22,814 nucleotides of DNA from a virus. The stretch is from the IMG/VR virus record IMGVR_UViG_3300035045_000355, positions 1 through 22,814 of that record. One strand, written 5' to 3'. This document shows positions 1 through 7,670 of this stretch, one piece after another. Made by a program: the position numbers and the translations under genes. Within the stretch, counting starts at the first letter, position 1. Each line of letters starts with the position of its first letter. The notes below the pieces were generated by a model that saw only the letters and a program-made list of their open reading frames with translations, was not told where the DNA came from and searched no databases.

Positions 1-3000
1 ACATTTAATAATGCATATCTCAATGCAACCAATCAGAAGTTTGGTGATGCTTGTTTAGGTCTTTCACCTGGAACTGAAGCACATACTTTTGTAAGTGGTG
101 TTGCTGATTCAATCACTGCAGGTGGCGGTGCAACAGGTACGTTTACTGCTGCAACAGGAACTACCTATAATGGACTCACAGGTGATCTAGTAATTGAAAT
201 TGGAAATCACTCTTTAACAACAAGTAACACAGTTCTTATCGCTGATAACAGTATTGGATTTACTTGTGCACAAGATGGTAATACCTCTACCAAAACATAT
301 CCTCGTAGCACTGACCCTGCATCAGGATCTGCTCGTAATATAACCGCAGTTACATCAACTACGATCACAGTTAACGTAGGTGCAGTTCCAATTGATGAAA
401 GTTTTGCAGTCGCGGCCTCTGATGAATTTGGGTTTGGCACTGCAGCGTTTACAATTGAGTGTTGGATTAGACCAATTACTGTTGGTGCAGGAACAAGATC
501 TATCTTTGATTTCAGAACTGCTGCAACTGAAGTTGCTCCTTACTTATATCTTGATGGTGCAAATCTAGAGTATTATGTCAATGGTTTTATAGTAATTCAA
601 GGAACAGCAAACATAGTTGCAAATCAATGGACACACGTTGCTATTAGTAAATCAGGTTCTGTAACTAGAATGTTTGTTAATGGTGTTCAAGACGGTAGTA
701 ATTACAGCGATAGCAATAACTACGGAACAAATAAACCAATTAGAATTGGTGATGATACTGCAGGTAATAATCACTTCATTGGATATATTGATGAGTTTAG
801 AGTTTCTACAACTGGACGTTATACTGCAGCATTTACTGCACCTACAGGTATCTTCCAAGGTGATTCAAACACTGTATTACTCATTCACTTTGATGGTGTT
901 GAAGGACAACAGCATACAGATGATTGGTCTGGAACTGTATCATTTACTAAGGGTGAATATTTCAATAATGATGCAATTCTAGAAACTTCTAGAAAGACTG
1001 GTGCACCTGCAGGATTTGCGGGTAGATCTCACAGATACTACAACGCTGCAGATAATATTGAAGGTAATATCGATTTTATCAAGAAAGAAGTCGTATATCA
1101 GATGAGACAGAGATATCCAGAACTTGTTATTCTAGGAACTCGTTTCACTCCAACTAATGCAACATATGATGCTGTAACTGGTCTATTGTCAATGACAGTG
1201 ACTGGAAACACATTTACTAATGGTGGACAATTTACACCTCAGTCTGCAGCGTATAATCCTTCGACTGGTATATTGACTATCACTAAGATTGGTCACGGTG
1301 TAACAAATGGTAAGAGAATCAATATTAAAGTTGGTGGTATTACATTTACATGTGCTGAAGATAGTAATGCAACAAATCATCCATATCCTCGTAGCACTGA
1401 CCCTGTTGCAGGTAAATGGTTGACAGTTTCTAATGCGACTGCAGATACATTTACAGTTGATGTTGGAACCTCATCTAATACTACAACTCATACTTTCGTA
1501 AGTGCCTTAACTAATGCAATTACTGTTGAGAAAGATAGACTTAAGATTTTAGATAATTCTTTGACATTCACTTGTGCGATGGATGGTAATACTGCTAATA
1601 AAACTTATCCTCGTCCAACAGATCCTGCATCTAAAGATGTTGCTCTTCCAATCGTATCTTCCAGTTCTACCAATTTAACAGTTAATGTAGGACCTTCTCC
1701 TTTAGTTAATTTCCAACCAACTAACGCAACGTACGATCCTGCAACTGGTGCATTCGTCATGACGATTGCTAATCATACAATCAATGTTGGAACACAAATT
1801 AGATTAACTGCAAATTCATTTACATTTACTTGCACACAAGATGGTAACAGTGCACAGAAAACTTATCCTCGTGCAACTGCGGGCGATGGTCAACCTGATC
1901 CTGCATATAATACTGCTCTAGATGTAACTGCAGTCGGAACAACTACACAAAATATTAGTAGTGCAGCGTATGTTCCTACAACAGGTATTTTAACAGTCAA
2001 TACAAGTGGTAACCATGGATTATCTACTGGCAATAGAATTCAAATTGCTGATAATTCATTAACATTCACATGTGCTTATGATAGTAATGCTACAAACCAC
2101 ACATATCCAAGACAGACTGATCCTATCAGAGGTGAGTGGGTTGAAGTAACCGTTGTTGATGCTGATACATTTACTATTGATATTGGAACATCTAGTGATA
2201 CTTCTACACATACATTTGTTTCTGCAACTGCAGGTGCACTAATTAAACAAACTGGAACTGTAACTATTAACGTTGGTGTTTCTGCTCAGGCAGATCAATA
2301 TGCTCATACTTTCGTATCTGCTGCAACAAACGCAGTTGTTACAGGTGGTAATTACTTACATACATTTGTTTCTGCTACAAATAATGCAGTCATTATTGAC
2401 GAAGGAATTAATTGTGAAGATGATATTCGTGATACATTGAATGCGATCATTCAAGATCTTCGTAATGGTTCTAACAATCATGTTTGGGATGCTGCATCTT
2501 ACTATGTTAATAGAACTGTCAATCCAGTTCAGATTGCACAGATTGAACCTGCTGTTAAAGAAACATTATTTGCTTATGAAAAAGTTGATGATATGCTTCA
2601 GTATGTCATTACTAATGCTCTTTGGCCAGTTCAAGGTGATCATGGTTTAACTCAATTTACTGACGTTTCAATTACTGATTCTTCTTACACTACATTGAAT
2701 CAGTTTACACCTACTAATGCAACTTATAATCCTGCTACTGGTGATATGGTATTGACTATTGGAACTCATTCAATGACCACATCATCAATAGTTAATATTG
2801 CAATCGGTGGTATCACATTTACTTGTGACAAAGATGGTAATGATCGTCCTACCGCATATCCAAGAAAAACTGACCCTGCTGCAAAGGCAGTTCTAGCTGT
2901 CACCGCTGTTGTTCCAAACACATCAATTACAGTTAACGTAGGTAAATCATCTGCAAGAGATCAATATAATCATACATTTGTATCTGCAGTAACTAATTCT

Positions 3001-6000
3001 GTTACTGAATTAAATTACACTACTGGTGACTGTGCTGATGTATATTCAACTGTTGGTAACTTAATTAACATCATTACAGATACAATTACAAATGCTTCTG
3101 CATCATCACCTGTTGATCATTTGGCAAGTGTTACTAAAGTTGAACCTGCATATGAGTTCGTTGGTGGAACAGTTGATGGATATCTAGAAACAACTTTAGC
3201 AGTTGATTATCATAATGCAGGAACTGATTTATCATATACAAATCAGATTGGTCCTGATACACAATATCGTTTCAGAGATGCTGCAAACTTAATCAGACTT
3301 AATCGCACAGCAATCGTTGATAAAGCAGCGTACGATATGTTACAACGTTATCCTACGTTGGCACAAACAATGCCTAGAAACCAAGGTGGTGCAAGCACTG
3401 ACGGAACTATTCGTTGTAAGACTGACTTAGGTAATTTCTTAGATGCTATCGCAAATGATTTACAAGAAGGTGGTAATCTTGAAACTATAACAGGAACTGG
3501 ATTCTATCTCTTCCAAAATGGAGGACTACGTTATATTCGTCTTCAAGTATTCCAGTCAGTATATGCTCATGGAAGACTTGCTGAGTATATGAAACAAGCA
3601 GTTTTAGGAACCTTAACTGATGCCAATACTAACAGTATTGTTGTTGGAGATTGGGGAGTTACTGGTGCAGGTGTTTCTGGTTACTTTAATGCTGTTACTT
3701 CTAGAATTGATGAACTCATTGCAACTATTAATAATGTTATTGCTCCAACAGGTTCAGACTTTGAAACTGCTGCTGATAGATTATTCTTTAACAAGCAATT
3801 TATAAAGGAAGAAATTAACGGTCTTGTTCTACAGTATCTTTCATATGTCTTAAACAGTGTCACTTATAATGCAGGTGCTTGGAATGATGAATTAGATGTT
3901 GAAGATTTAATTGTTGCTCTTATTTCTGATTTACAGGCTGGTGGAACAGATAGCACAATCCAAGAAGCAAGCACTTATCTAACTGCTGCTCTTAATATTC
4001 AAACTATTGACAATGTTCTCCCTGCAGCATTATATGCTATTGAACAAGTTGGAATCCTTGGTGAGTATGCGATTGAAAATGGATTATTTGCTCAAGCAGA
4101 AGCTGGAAGTGCAAACAGTTCTACTCAATATGCAGCGCAATATACTGATGAATCAGCATATAGAGATTCTATTTCAACTTCAGCAATCAATGATGTTGTA
4201 TATGCATGGCGAGACTTAATTGAGATTGTTAAGGATATATTCTCACCTGGCGGAAAAGAAGCAAGATCTGCTGCTAAACAATTAGAGTATAATGAAAATT
4301 ATTACACTAATGAATTAAATAACGCAGTTACCAATCAATTTGGATCTGGTGCATGGTCTACTGATCAAGAAAACTTTATAGAAGGTATTGTTGGAGACAT
4401 TGTTCATGATCTTATTACAACTGATACTTACGATAAATCCACAGCATATACAATTACATTAAGTGCAAGTTCGGGTACGTTTGGTGTTGGAGAACTTGTT
4501 ACTTCCAGTAATGGTGGTGAAGCAACTGTTCTTGAATACGACGATGTAAATAAAATCCTTTATGTCGGTGCATTTGGTGGAAGTGCATGGGTGGCAACTA
4601 ATACATTATCTGCTCCTAGCGGTGCTACAGGAACCATTGCATCTGGTGGCGTAAGTTCTGCATACAATTGGTATAATAATCCAACTAACGTTAAGATTAT
4701 TGATAGAGCAAGAAACCTTACATCTAATATTGAAGGACTTGTTTCTACTACAAATATTTTCCCTGATCCTGAGAATCTTAATGCTACAGGTTGGACTGCA
4801 TCAGAAACAACAACTTCAGTAGATGTTACTGCTGCTCCTGATGAAACTCAAACTGCTGATAAGTTAATTGCTTCAACAAATAATACTGAGCACTACAAGT
4901 ATAAGAATTTCACTTTAAATTCCTTTGAGACTTTTGATAGTGATACTACTAAATTTGACTCTACTACTGAAACATTCGATACTGGTTCTGCAGGTGATGC
5001 AACTACTCAAACATTTACATATTCAATCTTTGTTAAGGCAGCTGAGTATACTAAGACTCGTATATACCTAGCACTTGATGACTCTCTTGCAACACGTCAA
5101 AGAGCATTCTTTGATCTTGATTTATCAAATGGAACTAAGGGTTCTATCTTTACACCTGATGTTGCTATAACTGTAGATGCCTTTGGAGTAATTCCTCATG
5201 GTAATGGATGGTATCGTGCTTACATTACAGCAACATTTGGATTTGGATTCTCTCAACTTCGCACACAAGTTTATACTAGAGGTTCTAACGGAGCACTAGT
5301 CCATACAGGTAATGGATCTGATGGAATATTTGTCTGGGGTCATAAACTCAATAGTGGTGCCCTTGATCCTTATACTGCAGCATCTGGTACATTATTCTAT
5401 TCAAACACTGATTATAATATCAAGACATTTGCTTTGGATAATCTTGAAGACTTTATGGGTAAGGCACTTGACAATACTTTAACATCTCCTTCACCTCTTG
5501 CATCTTTCTATAAGTTCTATGATGCTTCTCTTGCATCAGATTACAATAAATCTACTATTCAAAGATTTATTCGTTATCATCTAAATGTTATTAGAAATCA
5601 GTTAGCACAGTCAACTTATTATACAACTATTACTAACAACAATGCGATCACTGTTCCTACAATCAAATATGGTAATCCTGAGGTTCCAATTGGACTTAGT
5701 GGTGGTGTTAAACCTGCTGATTACTTCTATGGTTTACTTAGTGACGCATCAGCCGAAGTTGAAACTGTTACAGAGAATACTGGTGAAGTAGTTCAAGTTT
5801 ATAAGAGATTTAGAATTGACGGTAACATAACTGATGGTCCTTTCACAATGGGTGAAACTGTTACTAAACAGGGTGCAAGTGGTGTTACAGGTGTTGTATA
5901 CGGTTTCTACGAAGATGCAAACTATAAGTATCTTGATGTTCGGGTAACCGCAGGAGTTTGGGCAGTTACTGACAATATTGTAGGTGCAGCAAACTCTACT

Positions 6001-7647
6001 ACTGCTCAAATTAGTGCTATTGAAGATCGTCTTCATATTATCGATCTTCAAGGATTATTTGAAAATGATATCCCATTTAAAGGATATACATCTGGACAGA
6101 CAGCACAACCAACAGGATTCTATCAAAATAATGCAGCGGTTACAGATAACACTGGAGGTACGTTAACAGTTGATACTGCAAGTCTAACTGGAACATTTGA
6201 AACTACTGCAGTGGTATATCCTCAGACCTCTAGGAAGTTTATTGATGTTAAGAAGATTGATGGTTTAGATGTTAAGGTTGGTGATTTAGTCGCTTCCACG
6301 GGTAATGTTCGTCTTGGTATCAATATTCTTAATAACTTAAATGTATTTACCGAAGGTAATAGACTGTATTCAATTGTTGCAGGTCAGCAGCAAACCAATT
6401 ATGTAGTTATTGCTGAGATAGATCTTGCTAATAATTACCTATACGTCATTCCTGTTGGTGGATTTACACCTTCAATTGGTGATGTTCTTGGTGATTATGG
6501 AACAGGGACTGCATTACCTGTTGGACAGGTTCAAGTTACAACTGTTGTTACAAATGCAGGTCAGGGTGCTGCTAGAGTTCAAGATATTGAAAATATTGGT
6601 TTGAATAAGAGATTATATCTCTCTTCTGTTGTTGGTTCATTTACTGACAATGATGGTATTAAAGGTCCTGATAATTATGCTTCAGCGATTCTTAATGTTG
6701 AAGATGTTAAAGCTCGTGTCAAACGTTCCTTCAGAGGATTTGATGGAACACAAACATCATTCAAACTTACTACAGATAATGGAACTCAATATCTACCTGA
6801 CCCTGCAGGACACATGCTCATCTTTGTTAATGGTATCCTACAACCACCTGGTGCAACTAATGCATACACAGCGTTCTCTGATACTATTCAGTTTACTGAA
6901 GCACCTGATTTGGGAGCATCCTTTACAGGATTCTACGTTGGTAAACTAAGACAACTTGATGATATTAGTTTCGAGTTTGATTCATTAAGTCAATCATTTA
7001 ACTTGAAACGTAATGATGTGTTCTATTCATTGACTCTAACTGATGGTGTTCAGTCAAGCACAATTAGACCTGAAAACAATATCATTGTTTCACTGAATGG
7101 TGTGATTCAGGAACCTGGTATTGGTTTTGAGATTGTTGGTTCTAGAATCATCTTTACTGAAGTTCCTAGATTTGGTTCTACATTCGTTGCATTCTCTTAT
7201 GTTGGTTCTGAGGCAGACGTTGATGCTGCTGAGGTTGTTCCTCCAATTGAACCAGGTGACTTTATTGACATTCAAGGTGAGACTGCAGATAGAGAAGTTG
7301 CTGTTATTGAATCATCAAACTCTCTAATTACATTTGATTATCTTGGATCTGTATTCGGACAGAAAGCTGTCGGAACTGCAGCTCTAACAACTGGATTTAT
7401 TAAGAATGTTCAGGTAACTGGTGGTGGTTCAGGATACACTTCCAGACCTACTGTTCGTGTTGATTCTATCTCAGGTTTTGAGGGTAATATCCGTGCACTA
7501 GTTGGTGTTGCGGGTGTTGAACTCAGTGCAACTGGTTCTGGATATCAAAATCCATCAGTTGCAGTTGAGACCACTGTCCCTGATGATTATGTCGCACCTA
7601 ATCTTGCAGATTATGGTGAAGAACTAATTGATCCAGAGATCCTATAA
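1..7647 (+). CDS. Giant mosaic virion structural protein, 5'-truncated by window edge
   Basis: The frame has no stop from base 1 to TAA at 7645-7647, so at least 2548 residues are encoded and the true start lies upstream. The ATG at 670 cannot be the start, because it falls inside a LamG-like domain (nt ~403-870; FTIECWIRP before it, FVNGVQDG and GYIDEFRVS after it). Modules in order: six FTCxxDGN...YPR repeats (nt ~148-390, ~1246-2240, ~2701-3000); alpha-helical modules with a DIxxxLxAIxxDLxxG core (nt ~2400-4430); a jelly-roll/CBM-like domain (~4741-5380; GNGWYRAYITA, FVWGHKL); GETVTxxxSGVTG modules (~5800-6030); two copies of an NGIxQxPG module (~6718-7210); and two GSGY repeats (~7408-7566). 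No catalytic motif, signal peptide or membrane segment is visible. Known: such modules are common in marine phage tail and appendage proteins. Inferred: a baseplate-attached fibre or appendage in the virion. The exact T4 counterpart is unknown. The next gene's late promoter overlaps the stop codon. Confidence 0.85.
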   Translation, partial: TFNNAYLNATNQKFGDACLGLSPGTEAHTFVSGVADSITAGGGATGTFTAATGTTYNGLTGDLVIEIGNHSLTTSNTVLIADNSIGFTCAQDGNTSTKTYPRSTDPASGSARNITAVTSTTITVNVGAVPIDESFAVAASDEFGFGTAAFTIECWIRPITVGAGTRSIFDFRTAATEVAPYLYLDGANLEYYVNGFIVIQGTANIVANQWTHVAISKSGSVTRMFVNGVQDGSNYSDSNNYGTNKPIRIGDDTAGNNHFIGYIDEFRVSTTGRYTAAFTAPTGIFQGDSNTVLLIHFDGVEGQQHTDDWSGTVSFTKGEYFNNDAILETSRKTGAPAGFAGRSHRYYNAADNIEGNIDFIKKEVVYQMRQRYPELVILGTRFTPTNATYDAVTGLLSMTVTGNTFTNGGQFTPQSAAYNPSTGILTITKIGHGVTNGKRINIKVGGITFTCAEDSNATNHPYPRSTDPVAGKWLTVSNATADTFTVDVGTSSNTTTHTFVSALTNAITVEKDRLKILDNSLTFTCAMDGNTANKTYPRPTDPASKDVALPIVSSSSTNLTVNVGPSPLVNFQPTNATYDPATGAFVMTIANHTINVGTQIRLTANSFTFTCTQDGNSAQKTYPRATAGDGQPDPAYNTALDVTAVGTTTQNISSAAYVPTTGILTVNTSGNHGLSTGNRIQIADNSLTFTCAYDSNATNHTYPRQTDPIRGEWVEVTVVDADTFTIDIGTSSDTSTHTFVSATAGALIKQTGTVTINVGVSAQADQYAHTFVSAATNAVVTGGNYLHTFVSATNNAVIIDEGINCEDDIRDTLNAIIQDLRNGSNNHVWDAASYYVNRTVNPVQIAQIEPAVKETLFAYEKVDDMLQYVITNALWPVQGDHGLTQFTDVSITDSSYTTLNQFTPTNATYNPATGDMVLTIGTHSMTTSSIVNIAIGGITFTCDKDGNDRPTAYPRKTDPAAKAVLAVTAVVPNTSITVNVGKSSARDQYNHTFVSAVTNSVTELNYTTGDCADVYSTVGNLINIITDTITNASASSPVDHLASVTKVEPAYEFVGGTVDGYLETTLAVDYHNAGTDLSYTNQIGPDTQYRFRDAANLIRLNRTAIVDKAAYDMLQRYPTLAQTMPRNQGGASTDGTIRCKTDLGNFLDAIANDLQEGGNLETITGTGFYLFQNGGLRYIRLQVFQSVYAHGRLAEYMKQAVLGTLTDANTNSIVVGDWGVTGAGVSGYFNAVTSRIDELIATINNVIAPTGSDFETAADRLFFNKQFIKEEINGLVLQYLSYVLNSVTYNAGAWNDELDVEDLIVALISDLQAGGTDSTIQEASTYLTAALNIQTIDNVLPAALYAIEQVGILGEYAIENGLFAQAEAGSANSSTQYAAQYTDESAYRDSISTSAINDVVYAWRDLIEIVKDIFSPGGKEARSAAKQLEYNENYYTNELNNAVTNQFGSGAWSTDQENFIEGIVGDIVHDLITTDTYDKSTAYTITLSASSGTFGVGELVTSSNGGEATVLEYDDVNKILYVGAFGGSAWVATNTLSAPSGATGTIASGGVSSAYNWYNNPTNVKIIDRARNLTSNIEGLVSTTNIFPDPENLNATGWTASETTTSVDVTAAPDETQTADKLIASTNNTEHYKYKNFTLNSFETFDSDTTKFDSTTETFDTGSAGDATTQTFTYSIFVKAAEYTKTRIYLALDDSLATRQRAFFDLDLSNGTKGSIFTPDVAITVDAFGVIPHGNGWYRAYITATFGFGFSQLRTQVYTRGSNGALVHTGNGSDGIFVWGHKLNSGALDPYTAASGTLFYSNTDYNIKTFALDNLEDFMGKALDNTLTSPSPLASFYKFYDASLASDYNKSTIQRFIRYHLNVIRNQLAQSTYYTTITNNNAITVPTIKYGNPEVPIGLSGGVKPADYFYGLLSDASAEVETVTENTGEVVQVYKRFRIDGNITDGPFTMGETVTKQGASGVTGVVYGFYEDANYKYLDVRVTAGVWAVTDNIVGAANSTTAQISAIEDRLHIIDLQGLFENDIPFKGYTSGQTAQPTGFYQNNAAVTDNTGGTLTVDTASLTGTFETTAVVYPQTSRKFIDVKKIDGLDVKVGDLVASTGNVRLGINILNNLNVFTEGNRLYSIVAGQQQTNYVVIAEIDLANNYLYVIPVGGFTPSIGDVLGDYGTGTALPVGQVQVTTVVTNAGQGAARVQDIENIGLNKRLYLSSVVGSFTDNDGIKGPDNYASAILNVEDVKARVKRSFRGFDGTQTSFKLTTDNGTQYLPDPAGHMLIFVNGILQPPGATNAYTAFSDTIQFTEAPDLGASFTGFYVGKLRQLDDISFEFDSLSQSFNLKRNDVFYSLTLTDGVQSSTIRPENNIIVSLNGVIQEPGIGFEIVGSRIIFTEVPRFGSTFVAFSYVGSEADVDAAEVVPPIEPGDFIDIQGETADREVAVIESSNSLITFDYLGSVFGQKAVGTAALTTGFIKNVQVTGGGSGYTSRPTVRVDSISGFEGNIRALVGVAGVELSATGSGYQNPSVAVETTVPDDYVAPNLADYGEELIDPEIL
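148..390 (+). repeat. FTC/YPR beta repeat, copy 1
   Basis: First of six protein-level repeats in the giant protein. The pattern is hydrophobic strand, DNS-x-x-FTC (Phe codon at 259), AQDGN, KTYPRSTDP, then a TITVNVG strand. An HTFVSG tail of an earlier unit sits at nt ~88-105, so the array continues upstream of the window. Copy 1 is followed directly by the LamG-like domain. Confidence 0.75.
296..319 (+). repeat. 24-bp identical direct repeat, copy A (partner at 1382-1405)
   Basis: The 24 bases ending in cctcgtagcactgaccctg are identical at 296-319 and 1382-1405. Both encode the YPRSTDP part of an FTC repeat. Flanking copies have diverged in codon use, so identity over 24 bases suggests recent duplication or gene conversion between repeats. 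Confidence 0.8.
1246..2400 (+). repeat. Array of four FTC/YPR beta repeats with HTFVSA tails
   Basis: Four copies of the repeat, with FTC cysteine codons at 1351, 1573, 1831 and 2071. Each copy has FTCxxD[GS]N, then a YPR motif and a TxxVxVG or TxDxG strand. Copies at 1345 and 2065 form one subtype (DSNATNH, [GE]W after the DP, ending THTFVSA). Copies at 1567 and 1825 form a second subtype (DGNxxxKTYPR). Two extra HTFVSA tails occur at ~2305 and ~2359 without an FTC core, so these look like partial copies. There is one Cys per full copy. Subtype order suggests duplication of a two-unit block. Confidence 0.8.
1382..1405 (+). repeat. 24-bp identical direct repeat, copy B (partner at 296-319)
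   Basis: Exact match to 296-319 at the same point of the protein repeat (YPRSTDP). It is long enough to serve as a substrate for homologous recombination or slippage within the gene. Confidence 0.8.
2701..3003 (+). repeat. FTC/YPR beta repeat, isolated sixth copy
   Basis: A complete copy separated from the main array by about 100 residues of helical sequence. It has NATYNPATGDMVLTIG, then ITFTC (Cys codon 2824), DKDGN, AYPRKTDP, SITVNVG and an NHTFVSA tail. It lies between two helical segments, so it looks like an insertion into a helical module. Confidence 0.75.
6718..7210 (+). repeat. Tandem duplication of an NGIxQxPG beta module
   Basis: Two adjacent modules of roughly 75-80 residues. 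The first has TSFKLTTDNGTQ, LIFVNGILQPPG, IQFTEAPDLGASFTGFYVG (nt ~6718-6950). The second has YSLTLTDGVQSS, IVSLNGVIQEPG, IIFTEVPRFGSTFVAFSYVG (nt ~6967-7209). Both keep the same order of a [V/L]NG[I/V][L/I]Q-x-PG turn followed by a FTEAP/FTEVP strand. This module is familiar from phage tail fibres. The copies are well diverged at the DNA level. Confidence 0.75.
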
Positions 7648-7650
7648 ATA
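7642..7650 (+). promoter_or_regulatory. T4-type late promoter
   Basis: The bases ctataaata match the T4-like late consensus TATAAATA exactly. The box overlaps the TAA stop (7645-7647) of the upstream giant gene and lies 20 bases before the ATG at 7671. If initiation is a few bases past the box, as in T4, the leader is only about 15 bases. Expected to be read by phage-modified host RNA polymerase with gp55/gp33-type factors, which is inferred from T4. It would drive 7671-8903 and 8907-13055. Confidence 0.8.
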
Positions 7651-7670
7651 ACTAAAAATCGTAGCGAGTA

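Noticed and set aside
1246-2400. CRISPR-like spaced repeats
   Set aside because: The repetition is at protein level with irregular spacing and diverged codons; no identical short repeats with uniform spacers.
5749-6051. 100-residue minus-strand reading frame
   Set aside because: Antisense to the GETVTxxxSGVTG module, with shadow-like composition.
670-7647. ATG at 670 as start of the first gene
   Set aside because: The frame is open from base 1, and the LamG-like domain spans the ATG, so the gene starts upstream of the window.
1-7647. A tail-fibre depolymerase or lyase function for the LamG/CBM-like domains
   Set aside because: No catalytic residues or beta-helix lyase pattern can be pointed to; lectin-like folds alone do not show enzymatic activity.
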